Shown here: one piece after another, positions 26,701 to 38,045 of the stretch
Numbering within the stretch: position 1 is the first letter of the stretch
Layout: each line of letters begins with the position of its first letter
Assembly (NCBI GenBank): GCA_013398175.1
Contig: VZRZ01003109.1
Span: 1,397,046 to 1,461,045, forward strand
Direction: 5' to 3'
Length of the DNA stretch: 64,000 bases
From: Climacteris rufus
Lineage: Eukaryota > Chordata > Aves > Passeriformes > Climacteridae
Notes under the pieces: generated by a model
Told to the model about the DNA's origin: nothing
Seen by the model: only the letters and a program-made list of their open reading frames with translations
Database searches by the model: none
Position numbers and translations under genes: made by a program

Positions 26701-27726
26701 AAGTCAAACCTCAAGAACCCTTTCATGTCCTCTATACAAAAATGATTCAGTTTTTGAATTGAGACTTGTAAGTTTCCACAACCCTAAAATAAGTTGTGCC
26801 CTATAGATCATTGTTTTTCAGTAGTGTCTGAATGCCCCCAACTTGATCTTTAATGCTTCATAAGGTTGTAAGAATATGAACCTACCCAACCCCCAAACCT
26901 CTTTCAGTGAAGACTTCTGATATTCTTAGAGTGTGACAGGAATTTGAGATGCTCATTTCAGATGTCAGACAGATTTGCAAGTTTGAATTAGACTTCACCC
27001 TTGATTCAACTCCCAAAGTTTAATTGATATTTTAAGGCCATCTTGGTTTGCATGATTTATAATTGTTTATTTATATACTTATAATGTGTGGCATGATTTC
27101 AGTTATTAAAATGCTCTGAAGACCTTGCCACAGTTGAAATTTTTCAGGTAAGTTTTTTGCTACAGATGAATCTGTGGTGAGTTTTCTGGCAGGGCTGACC
27201 TAGGGAATATTGCAGGAACTTGCACCAGCACCTCCTCAATGTCACATTTTGAACCCTTTTATATTTAATTCTTTCCTATGATTTCCTTTAACGCTAAACT
27301 AGTTTTTATGGCTAAAAATTTTAAGTTATGCTGTTTGAGGGGAAATTTTCACTTATGTTTGCAAAGTTTCAACCTATGCATAGCTGCTGAATACCAGTTC
27401 TACGATTTGCTGTTGTATTGGAAGTTTACCCCAAGAGAAGCATTAACATTCTTTGAAAAGAACCGGAATCTTATTCTTTATCTTGATAGGAACTCTATGT
27501 GTTGGGAAGTAGTTGGTAACCATTATTTCAGGAGAAAAGTAGAACTATTTACATGCCTAGGTATTCCAAATGCTGCAGTTTCCCTTTGTGAAAAGTTTTG
27601 CAGACACAAGAGGAGTCAGGGAATCTGTGTTTTGGGAAGAGGCAGCACTCTGTGTATTATTTTGTTGTAGTTCAGCGATATATTGAGGTGGAATCTGCCC
27701 TTGTGACTTGTGTCCCACAAAGCCCT
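23791..27726. other. AT-rich unique DNA, no confirmed gene
   Basis: The largest frame is 27278-27670 (+, 130 codons). It is rich in Cys, Phe and Leu, with no motif I recognise and no clear splice-site support. A possible 45-bp exon or recursive splice site at 27103-27147 is covered in the findings. Frames at 25431-25655 and 25885-26139 (-) look like chance. Confidence 0.55.
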
Positions 27727-27771
27727 AGATCATGTCAGGTCATTGATTTATGATCATGTGTGACATGATCT
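27727..27771. repeat. Inverted repeat, 11-bp perfect arms
   Basis: AGATCATGTCA at 27727-27737 is the exact reverse complement of TGACATGATCT at 27761-27771, with a 23-bp loop. The loop itself contains another TGATCATG word, so more than one pairing is possible. This is the longest perfect-arm stem-loop I noticed in the window. Confidence 0.75.
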
Positions 27772-28037
27772 GTCAATTAAAAAAAAAAGAGTCAAGTATT
27801 TGCCCTCTTTTAAAACTTAATTCACCCTTCTGAGATATTTCGGTTTTGACATTCAAAAACTTGGTAAATGATTTTTGCTATCAAAAAAAACCCCCTAACC
27901 TATGAAATTAAGTAATTTAAAATAATTCAAGAAAAACTCATATCTTATGCACCAACAAAAACCTACAGCCATAGAAGTTTGTCTGAACTGGTAATTCTGC
28001 TCATTTTTCAAATGAGATGTCAAAACTGGAGAATGCT

Positions 28038-28060
28038 AAACATAAATTGCATTTATGTTT
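28038..28060. repeat. Near-perfect AT-rich palindrome, 10-bp arms
   Basis: AAACATAAAT at 28038-28047 pairs exactly with ATTTATGTTT at 28051-28060 across a 3-bp spacer (TGC). It is AT-rich, so chance is not unlikely. Confidence 0.75.
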
Positions 28061-30921
28061 TTGCTTTATCTAGTTATGCTAAGAATGTCAGAGAATTTAA
28101 AAATTTCTAAGCTTTGATATTGTTTCACAAAATGTAGCAAGCTGATAACTAATCTGTTTTATTGTTCATTCTGGGTTAATCAAAAATGTAATTATGACTT
28201 TTAATTAGAACAGAAAAAGTGTCTGCTACTAGCTCACAAAAATTGCTTTTTTCTGCCTTGTCACCACAGGTTATGAAAGACTAAGAAAGCTTTCAGCGTA
28301 ATAACAAGGAGACCATCTAGCCTCAAATTACTCATAATTGTGCTTAATATTTGAAACTACATCTAAATACATTGGAAGTTGAAAGCTGTGAATTTATATT
28401 CTAATTTAATTTTAAAGCATGAAATTTAGCAGTACCTAGAAAAACACATTTTCCCCATCATCTTTTCAAGTTGTTTCATAGTTCTGTTCTAAATTCTATG
28501 CTAATTCCATGAAGACAAATCAACAAGGCTTATCCACATCTAAGAAACCAGGTTTAGCAGTAAGCAAGCCTCAAAGTGTAAAATTTAACTTATTATACAC
28601 TGGATTTGGATAGACAGGTCTGATAAATATATATATCTACACACATATATGTAAAATAAATATAGAGAAAGTCATACGAATAGCACATAAAATAAAAAGA
28701 GGGAACGCAAACCAGAAGTGGGTAATTATAATAACTTGACAGAGAAGACCAAATGGTACAGGGGGAAAACTATGGTTTTCATAGTTACTGCAATAAAAGC
28801 CTCAGATTTATTTTGAAGAAAAATTCTGGCAGTGTATTTTTACTATTGAGAGAAGAATAATTGCTGTTTCTCTAATTAGTTCTATTTTGCATATTGAGAA
28901 TACTTCTCTGAATATAACATACTTTTCATTCATGTAGTACTTCAAGAAAATGCTAAACAAACCTGCACATTAGGGGTGTTCAGTCCAGTAGCTGTTACTG
29001 AGATATATTAAGGAATTTGGGAAGAGCTGAATTAGGATCTCTCCAGGCCACTAGTGATGATTTTTAGGAAATCTGGAGGCATCAGCAATGACAATTTTTT
29101 CACATTGTGAAGAAGAGTGACCCTGGTGATTTCATGGTTGCCAGCCCTGCGTTGGTCTTTGAGGGAAAGGGTGAAATTGCAAATATGGAACTAGAAATAT
29201 ATGGATAAAAGATTTTCTTGTTGGATGCTCAAACAAGGAAAATACTGTATTGTTCTTTCTCCTGCAACAATATACTTTGAGTAAGATTGAAAAATAAATA
29301 TAGGGCATTGAATTGAATTGGTGTATTTCTAAAATGCCACTTAGCTTTGGTCTGAGTATTATTAAACTTCAAAAATTCAGAATATGCAGAATGACCACCT
29401 AATCAGCAAAAGAAATAAAACCTGATTAATTCATTAGTGTTCATTACAAAAAAGGATGTTTCCAGTAAGGTCCTTATAATGTGACTTCAAAAATGAATTT
29501 TTACATCTTTGTTTAGTGACCTGGAAAAATCAAAGAATCAATATTCTAGTCATGCAAATGATTTCAGAGAAAAATAATGAGGAGAATAGTTTGATTTTTA
29601 GCTCTTGATAATCTGGTCATAAGTAAACAATGTGTAGCTCAGCATGGCCGGAAGGTACAGAGATTTCAGGCCGTAATATAAAGTGTCAGGAGAGGGATAC
29701 CAGAAGGAGGTGACCTCCAACTTATTGAAATAAAAGATGTTGTAGCCCTGAAAATCCTCCCATAAACCTTATCCTCTTCTTAATTTCAGATATTTAGGAT
29801 TTTAATTTTCAAGGGAATATGATTCCATCATTTGCAATGCACTGTCCAAAAGCAGTTAATTTGTAATATCTTTCTGCTGTTATATGTGGTTACTTTTACT
29901 TTTGATGTATCAGAGTACTTCTATAGGTAAGATGTTCTGTAGTTGATTCAAATGCACTACCTGGTGGATTTAAAATGTACTGGTATGGCATTACTTGGAA
30001 ATGAAAAAGTAACTGCCCCACTTTCAGAGATGACTCGAAGTGAACTTCTGAAAAACAGCTATTGGTAGCAATCATGCCAGTGTTAAATGTAGGTAACTGC
30101 AAGAAAATGTTGATTCAGATTTTATCCTCAATGTTATAAGCCATGTCCATGCTTGCTGTATCTTGATACCTGGTCTAATTATTTCTGTAAGTGTTTAAAA
30201 AATCCATTATAACACTAATTAGCACATTAGTCCTTAATTAGCCATTAGCTAGTCAAATATTTGTCTCTGTCTCAAAGTGTAGATTCCACTGGGGACTAGC
30301 AAAATTTCATACTTTATGAATAGACTTTCAGCTTGCCCTCTGTGGAGATGATTATAAAACATTCATGGATTTCGGGGAACATATAGAAAATGTCTAGGTG
30401 CAGCATGGCTTCTGAGGATCTACCATTCCCAATTCATAGAAAAGAAAGAAGTGGTTTTCAAGGCCTTTGAACATGCAGACCACCCAGATGCTTGAATATA
30501 GAGTGGGTTTCCACATCTGACAGGTAGACTTAAGTGAAGTGCTTAGTGGTTAATTTCAGTGGTATTTAGTAAAATTGATAATGATGAGAATTACAGTATG
30601 GAGATTTTCTGTCTCTTTGAGAAGCTGTTTTTTATTTTTGCTGGTGTTTTCTTGAAGGAGAGGCATGCCCAATAACATGGCTGCAATGATTGCCTAGAAT
30701 ATCAAGTGGCTTTAAGGCTATGGGGAGTGGTGGTAGTGGTTATTCCTATTTTATCAACCCTGGTCTGTTTAGAAAGCCACTGTTACAAGTGAAACAACCC
30801 CAAAGAGCTCGGAGAGACTGCACCCAGTGATCAGAGGGTGCCTTAGCTATATCCATCCAGGGCTGGATGGCCGCACTCTCCCAGAGTTAAGCTGAAAGAC
30901 AGATGAAAGTACAGTGACAGC
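28061..30921. other. AT-rich unique DNA, no gene recognised
   Basis: There is a small AT/CA low-complexity patch at about 28625-28660. The only frame over 60 codons is 29896-30102 on the minus strand, which is unremarkable. No repeat-family sequence is recognised. Confidence 0.6.
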
Positions 30922-30976
30922 TATAGTCATTCATGACTGGAACTGTATAGTCATTCATGACTGGTAGCTGGAACTG
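30922..30976. repeat. Tandem duplication of a 24-bp unit, each with a palindrome
   Basis: The unit starting TATAGTCATTCATGACTGG occurs at 30922 and at 30946. Both copies are followed by GGAACTG, the second after a short insertion. Each copy carries the palindrome AGTCATTCATGACT (30925-30938 and 30949-30962), made of inverted AGTCA/TGACT half-sites of AP-1-like type. Confidence 0.85.
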
Positions 30977-33153
30977 TAAACGTTTTAGTTGTTTTCTTTG
31001 TGTCAGCCCCACTGGGATTTATCTTTTAATAGTTCCCAGGTTGTGGAATGGGTGTCCCTCTGCAGTACAAGTTTAAACCTTGGCATGGAAGAAAGATAAA
31101 CCCCCAGTCTCACTCATGCCTAGTCCCAAAGGAAGTGCTTACAGCCAGGTGAAACAAATTTGCCTGCAGTGTTTAGTGTCAAGTTTCCCAGACGAAGAGG
31201 AGATCAAAGCTGAGAGATTAGGACATGCTGGTTAGAGAGGAAAATTGCAGTTTAGCTGTGCTGCTATTTTTAAAACTTGTCATATTTGCCTCCTGTCAGG
31301 TGAGCTGAGCTCTGATGAGTTGTGAAACACGGATGTGTTAGAGCTCTGTGGATGGATCGGGCAGTATAATGTCATGGAAGAAATGTATTAGCCTCGTTTC
31401 ATACTGGGTAATGACTACAATAAGGTATCTTAAGGATTTTGCAAATGTATCCATGATAGTTTCAAAGGAAAAATATCAACCAGGAAGCTGTGTTCTCTTT
31501 ATCTTTCTTTAAAATAATGATAATAATGTGTACACTTGCAGTTCTGTCACAAATACCACTAAGGCCACATTGACTTTCTAGAAACACAGACACAGAACTT
31601 TTTTTTCCTTCCCTGCCTTCCTATGCCTGCCTTCCTTCTTTCAGTGAGTTTCCACTCCATGTGCGTCTTCACCAAATTGTTCTTTGAACATTAGACCCCA
31701 TAGTATTTCCAACACTCATTCTGTATTTTACCTCTGTACCATCTCTTATTTCTAAAATACTTCCAAATTTTTTTCTCTACACCTTCCTCTTGTCATCATA
31801 AAAGCTGAATTTTCTTGTCTCTTCAAAAACATTTAGAAAGAGGCATTAAGAAGAAAAAAAATCCATAGGAAGTGTGAATATTTTAGAAAATTGGGTGTTG
31901 ATTGTTTTACTTAAAACTAGTATTTTTATACATTGTAGTTAAGGTTTTCTTGTTTGGCTGTGACTAGAAATTGGCCTGTCAGAAGCAGTAAAACCTAAAG
32001 GTGTGTGTCCATTATCAATATCCCCTTGCACAAGTTATTTTGGGGGGAAAAAAGGGGAAGTACTGTTGTGAAGATTTTACAAAATTAAGGGTTTTTTTGT
32101 TTTTAATACAGGATATGATTGTACATATAATTTTTTTAGAATTGAATTTCAAGTTTAATTCTTTGTGTCTGAGTGGATATGAATTTTGTACTATACATTA
32201 TTTATTCACTCTCTCCAAACAGCACTTGAATGTGTTAATAAAAACAAGAGATGCAAACATTTAATGTTGGTAAATGATCAATCCTGCACACATCTGTCAT
32301 TGACTAGCTTTTGTTTTTACATATGTGTCTGCATGTGGTTTTTCTTATTGATTTAAAGAAAATACATGTTCGTCAAAATAGCAAGAATGGTGGATTTGGG
32401 TGATCAGGTTTCTGCCTTTTCACTTACAACCTTGGGTGCAGAAAAGAGAACTATTTCTGAAAATGGGAATAAGCTTTATTTGAGATGGATCAAACTTCAC
32501 ATGACTTAAATGTGATTTCATTAGAGTTGAATCTGATATAAACTTTGTGATAAGAATTATAATGTCTGCAATAATAGCTAATAAGTACAGAAATATTAGG
32601 TATAGTGTAGAACCAGATGTACGCCTCTTTCTTTTCTTTTCATATTTTTATCTAACTATAAGAAAAGCTGGTGTGTGATTCACAAAAGGTTTTCATTATT
32701 AAAGCAAGGAGTATAGTTCTTAGAAAGCTAACATATACTTCCCTGAAGTAAAATATGAGCCCTATTCATTTGATATCACCATGTAGACCTGAAATTGTTA
32801 GCAGACGACTTATTTAGCATTGATATTTTATTCTTACTTGGTCCCAAAGAACAAAAATGACCTGTGGAATAATGCGCTCTTGAGAAATTATTGCATTCTG
32901 TAAATTAGTTTAAATTAGCATCATTCTGCAGGTCCTAAAGTTAAAGGATCAGGCACAGAATATGTCTCACAATGCAACCAATAAACCCTTGTTTTTTGGA
33001 GTTCGAGTGCCTGAAAGCTTAGGTTCAAAATGAAAAAAACAATATAAGTTATTTATGTATACTCTTGAGGTCTAATTAGGCTTAGTATTTCACATGTACA
33101 CGTATATTTACAAGCCGGATATTGTAATGTTTATGGAAATTGACACTTAACTT
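30977..33153. other. AT-rich unique DNA, no gene recognised
   Basis: A pyrimidine-rich run lies at about 31598-31641. A CAG|GTGAG motif with a good polypyrimidine lead ends at 31299. The frame at 32001-32264 (+, 87 codons) is AT-driven and has no recognisable features. Confidence 0.6.
31598..31641. repeat. Pyrimidine-rich (CCTT-like) tract
   Basis: Plus-strand C and T predominate, with repeated CCTTCC and GCCTTC words. It is a degenerate simple repeat interrupted by a few purines. Confidence 0.55.
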
Positions 33154-33196
33154 TGAATTGCTTCTATTTGCATATGCAAATTAGAAAAGCAATTCA
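33154..33196. promoter_or_regulatory. 43-bp near-palindrome with overlapping octamer sites
   Basis: The centre, ATTTGCATATGCAAAT at 33166-33181, is a perfect 16-bp palindrome. It consists of two overlapping, oppositely oriented octamers (ATTTGCAT and ATGCAAAT), the classic POU-factor site, with a CATATG E-box at the dyad. The symmetry continues outward: TGAATTGCTT on the left (33154-33163) matches AAGCAATTCA on the right (33187-33196) with a slight length difference between. The symmetry is seen directly. A regulatory role is inference, since nothing here shows that a factor binds. A remnant of a small inverted-repeat element is the alternative. Confidence 0.45.
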
Positions 33197-33754
33197 GTGT
33201 GAATGGATTTTAGAGACCTGTCAACAGTTGTTTATCGGGAAAGGCAAGGAAACCTGGAAGCAAATCTTTGAGAATTAATGGCTTTGTTTGGCTGAAAACA
33301 TTGGAAACGTTTGTGACCTGGGCATGTTTCAGGGTCCCGCTGTGTGACAGCTGTAAAGACAGGCCAAGATGGAGCTTTAATTGTGCCCCATGAAGTGCTT
33401 TCAGGGACAGCAGGCACCTGTGATATCCAGCCATTTCCACTGGACATGTGTTCTTCCAAAAACAAGCCACCAACGCTATGGTGGCAGTGTTGGTGCAGTA
33501 CACAAAGCACACAAGCACTGAATAGAGGTGCCCTTGAGGCAAGAAGAAAAGGAGGAGGCAGGGTTTAGAAGGGCACAAGGTGTGGTAGGAAGTCTTTAAA
33601 CGTTTTTAGGCTCCTAGTACAAGATTCAAAATGAGTGGGTTTCATCCAGCCAGTTGCTTATATTTGCTTCTGTGCAAGCAGTTCTCACATGCACATTTTT
33701 CATGAACTGCAATACTGCAGCATAAATCAGTGCTGGAGAGGGCTGTTGTGGATA
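33197..33754. other. Unique DNA beside the octamer palindrome
   Basis: The 33200-33570 part is slightly GC-richer and carries overlapping frames on both strands: 33210-33578 (-, 122 codons), 33232-33510 (-, 92) and 33344-33568 (+, 74). Three overlapping frames in one patch argue for composition, not coding. No domain is recognisable. Confidence 0.55.
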
Positions 33755-33788
33755 CTGTTCTTCTTAGAGTCTCTGTTCTTCTTAGAGA
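33755..33788. repeat. Tandem duplication, 18-bp period
   Basis: CTGTTCTTCTTAGAG occurs at 33755 and again at 33773. This gives two near-identical copies of an 18-bp unit, probably from replication slippage. Confidence 0.8.
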
Positions 33789-36700
33789 AGTTAATGAGAC
33801 TAAGCTATTCTAATTTGTGTCAGTATACTCCACTGTTATTGTTCTCTTCATAACAAAAGAAGAACAAAAGGCATAGAAGTCAGGAGTGATGAAGTGCATA
33901 AATTTGAAGGATGCTACAAAGAGATCATTTCATAACAGAGCCATCAAAATCTTCTAATTGAGATTGTTATAAATACATCAAGATCAGATACTGAAGACAA
34001 AACAGTGCATATTTTCTTGTCAGTATCGCAGGTGTGTGCAAAACAAGATTTCAGGAGGAAAAGCAGAGACACATTAACCACAGCACTCCCAGTTACCTTC
34101 AGAGATGCTACAGTGGAGCCTGAAATCTGCTTTGGAGGGGCAGGACTCTCCATGCAATGAGAAAACCTGGCTATCACACCTTTGTAGGCAGAAACCTGTA
34201 TTTTTATGTCATGGTCCTGTTACTGTTTCCTACAAGAATGCTCTGTAAAATAGCTTTCGGTATCAGTTAACAGGTAGTGGGTCATTTGTCAAGGTTATGA
34301 GGAATGAGTCCAGGGTTCTCTGAGACCCCCAGAGGTTTGTTGTGCATTATAAAGGGTGCCTGGCTCATGCCTCTGCATGTTTGATGCTATTTTTTAGGAC
34401 AGAACCCTAGCACAAGTCCTTTTCTGATATGTGGAAAAGCAAGTGGGGAAAAATGGGAGTTTACACACTATTTTTCATGTGTCTCACTCATCCACATCAG
34501 GGTCAGCAAGTATTTGGCACCTTCTATTTGAAAGAAATTACTTTTCTTTTTTTTCCCGGGTTTCACTCTGTCATGGTACAAGGTCAGCTGTGTTAATATT
34601 TTCTTCAGCCAATGGTAGTTGGAGTGTAAACAGGGCAATACCAATTTGAAGCCAAAGCTCAGCACTAGTAACCAGGATACTGCTCCATTGAATAGCCTTG
34701 CTTTTGGAAATTTGGAAAATGTAAGGTTGCATGTTTTGTACTGGTGCAAACTGCAGTGATTAGTGTTACAGAGAGCTCAGCAGAAACACAGAAGATGTAC
34801 GACTACCTCCTGCTTCCTATCTGGGATTCAGGCTGGTTTTTATATAGCATGTGGTAAGTTACTTTTACATATAATGAGGACTGCTAAAGTTAAATGAAAC
34901 TCTAAGCAACTGTATTGTCTGAATTAATTTAAATCTGATTCCTGAGAGCTCAATAAACTTTAAAGATTAATTATTTTCTCCACTGTTCTGGAAGGTTTTT
35001 CATTTCATATTTTGGAATTTGGTTTTTGCTTTGTGTCTGTTACCAGACACACACCTGAAGGAGCAAGCTCACCAGATAAACACACACAGAACCATAGATA
35101 TGTACACGTTTATATATACATTTGCTTCTGTGCGTGTTGCATCACTTGAATACATGAATCTTTAGGAAAAGGTCCATCAACATCCAGCTCAAACTCAAGA
35201 TTTACTCAAAGATTTAGTTATGAGACAAGCCACTTACCTCACTTTAACATTAGGGGTCAGTTTTAAGCCCATTTTTCTTGCTTTTAAGTATTAGCAAAAA
35301 GCAAATTTTGACTTCAGTAATTGTATCTGTATTCATGAAAATATATTGGGTGGTTTTGGGAAATAGGAACTGATCTGAGGTTCAAGTTCATCACTGGTGG
35401 TAGAGCAGGAGGGACAAGTGATGGTACAACTGCTGGTGAGCTTGGTCTGCAGACAAGAGGAGAAGCATATGCAATACTTTAGGACCTTGAATGTGAATGA
35501 ACAAGAACTAATAGTAAGGAAAAATTAACAACTTCAATTTTTCTGTCAAAAATAATTTCAGCCATATTTATGGAGGGTCAGTGTTAAGCACAAAATGTAC
35601 TACAAATCTGTTCAGATGTCTGAAATGACTCTGTGAAGGCAGGGTGTGCAATGCTCTCAGGCAAATCTTCTTTGAGATCTCATCCGTTAAATCCAAGTCG
35701 AGCCTGTTCCCACTGTATCAATTCTGCTGGGGAGCATTTTATTGCCATGATAGTTTATAGATTTTGTTTTCACTCAATATTTTTTTTTTTAACATCAGTT
35801 ATGTCCAAATTATCTCCTTTTAATTTTTCCCTGAGGCTGGGAGAAGGGTGTATAGGAACCAATAAAACAGGTTGTGTTAGATGTGCCAAACCTCCTGGAC
35901 ATAGTTAACTGCTCAGAAAAGAAAGAGCATTTATTCTTCCCTTGCAACCTGAGAACTGACAAGAGTTCATTGAGTCCTGTCCTTTCTCAACTGCTCCTTC
36001 CCCATAGGCACCTGGAACATGATGGGGGAATCTTTATAGAGCTCCACGGGCTTTTCTTCAGTCCACTCTCCCACCTCTACATCTGCTAAATGGATTGAGG
36101 TTTGTTGAAAAATGTGAAATAACCTATAAACTGAGTGGGTTTTTTTTTCAGGACTTGACTGTGTTCCTTCGGGTTCTGAAGGGTAACTTTTATCTTATTT
36201 GCCTGGTCATGATATTGGCCCCATGAGTCAACTTGCTGTGTCTAAACTAGGACCTTTTTACAGTGTGTAGGTGAAAATATCACTTCTCATGTGGAAAGCA
36301 GTTGCAAGGCTAAATTCATTCAGCTGAACACTGGCTGTGTTGAAGAGGCATGTCTGGGGCTTTAAGGTGTGAATTGGAGTTGGCAGCTTTTTAATTCCTC
36401 CAGATGCTCTTTCCCTTCTCCAGGAGGTGCTGTGTAATTTGAAATAGAACTCTTGCCTTCAAAGCAGCAAGGAGTGAAGTGGGGAAAAAAAATTCATTAG
36501 TGCTATGTAGTAGGAGGGGCAACCTAGTATTTCTTTCATTTTGATTTTTTCCTTCCCTGAATAAAGAATGTTGAAGGACTGAATTCATCCTGTTATGTTG
36601 ATCTGCATGAAAAGAAATGTAAATGAGATCCAGATGTGTTTTCTCCTCTAATAGTTTCATTCACTATGCTTTAGATACGAGAAAATGAAATGTATTCTGT

Positions 36701-37775
36701 AATAGGTTGGAGGAGAATAGACCAAAATTATAATTTTATAATATTCCCTGGGAATTCATAGAGGCCTAACGAATTAACTAGGAAACTCTGATGTCTAATG
36801 AACTCTGCATGGGGAAATATTTAATTTTGCACTGACTGCCATAAGGCAACTGCACGGTGGGTTATTTAATCATCAGCTATAGAAATAAAACAGCAGTAGA
36901 AAATAGACCTGTCCCCAGCATTGTAGAGAAAGGTTTAACTGAGCTTCCCCTTCAGTCTTTACTGGAGAGGTTGTAAGGTCCTCTTCTAGAGAGCCAAAAT
37001 TGCTGCCAAACACCTGTCTGGATACTGAACATGGCACAACTTCTGAAGATGCAGCCTTGCTCTATTTCTAGTCACTGACTGTAGGTCTTAGGTTATTTTG
37101 CATAACACAGTGATGCAACTAATTGTGTTGAAAGAGCACTGTGAATTTTTTTGTTTGTTCATTGTATTGTAAATATAATTTGCAGTAAGGACATACCAAG
37201 GTCATGACCTGTCCTGCAGCTGTAGAGAAATGTATAAATAAAAGATAATGCCTTATGTGAAATTCAAGTCCTTATGTGAAAAGGTTTGGGTTTAATTGTG
37301 ACAATCATATAAGTAAATGGCTTAATGTCCCATAATGCCTCTTTCATTTATGGCAATTTTTTCCTAGCTGTTAGTCCCCTCCAGAGCACCATAACAGAGA
37401 TCCCCTCCTGTCCAGGCTCTGCCCTGGAGCAGCCAGCCCCTTCTTACAGGCAGAAAATCACCCTTTCATAAGTGCAAGCATCTTCTGGGCACTGTATGAT
37501 AGAAGAGGATGTCAAAATATAACCTTTTGGCTTCTCCCAGGCTTCCTCGGCTGTAATGCTGGATTTCAACTCCTGGTGTTTCTCCTTGTCCTAGTGCTTT
37601 TCCTATGGGTTTGGTTTGCACTGAGTAACTTTATTTCATTAGTCTGGACCAAGAAAGCAGATTTAAGCCCTATTTTTTTTCCCAGAACATAGACTCAGTC
37701 TTGAAAAATTTCTGCTGACTAAAATTTCTGCTTAATAAAATTGATTAAATCTAGATTAAATGGACCAGGGAAAAT
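33789..37775. other. AT-rich unique DNA, no gene recognised
   Basis: Frames at 34468-34749 (-, 93 codons), 35633-35908 (+, 91) and 36391-36660 (-, 89) have no family resemblance. An enhancer-like unique segment is noted at 36730-36900. The direct repeat CCTTATGTGAAA at 37251 and 37270 is a minor 19-bp-period duplication. Confidence 0.6.
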
Positions 37776-37900
37776 TCATAGAATCGCAGCATATCCTGAG
37801 TTGGAAGGGACCCACAAGGATCACTGAGTTCAGTTCCTGGCCCTGCACAGGACAACCCCAGGGCCAATTCTGTAACCTCAAACTCTGAAGCCTCCTGCAA
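37776..37900 (-). mobile_element. CR1 LINE fragment, 3' end, minus strand
   Basis: Read on the plus strand it begins with the reversed CR1 tail, TCATAGAATCGCAGCATATC. It continues GAGTTGGAAGGGACCCACAA, GGATCACTGAGTTCAGTTCC and TGGCCCTGCACAGGACAACC. This order is the usual opening of a reverse-oriented CR1 3' end, with the 'ggaccc-acaaggatca' and 'ctggccctgcacaggacaaccc' wording common in bird copies. Similarity fades after about 37900. The frame at 37756-37986 (-) is a shadow of it. Confidence 0.92.
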
Positions 37901-38018
37901 GATAGAGATACAAAACCAGGTTCATTCTTCTTCTTTAGAGAGGGTGAGCTTATGATTTTTATCTCCTCTCTTGCAGGTGACCTCACAAGTTGCTGGGCTC
38001 ACTGAACAAGTAGAAGGG

Positions 38019-38045
38019 CTTGGTTTTTGTTGGTTTGGTTTTTTC
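38019..38045. repeat. G/T-rich low-complexity tract
   Basis: Words of TTGG and GGTTT with almost no A or C on the plus strand. This is the complement type of the A/C-rich tracts elsewhere in the window. Confidence 0.55.

Noticed and set aside
27278..27670. 130-codon plus-strand open frame
   Set aside because: Rich in Cys, Phe and Leu without order, no recognised motif and no supporting signals.
34340..34380. TATA-like word (ATTATAAAGGG) in a promoter-like context
   Set aside because: Single motif, no CpG enrichment, no downstream exon structure.
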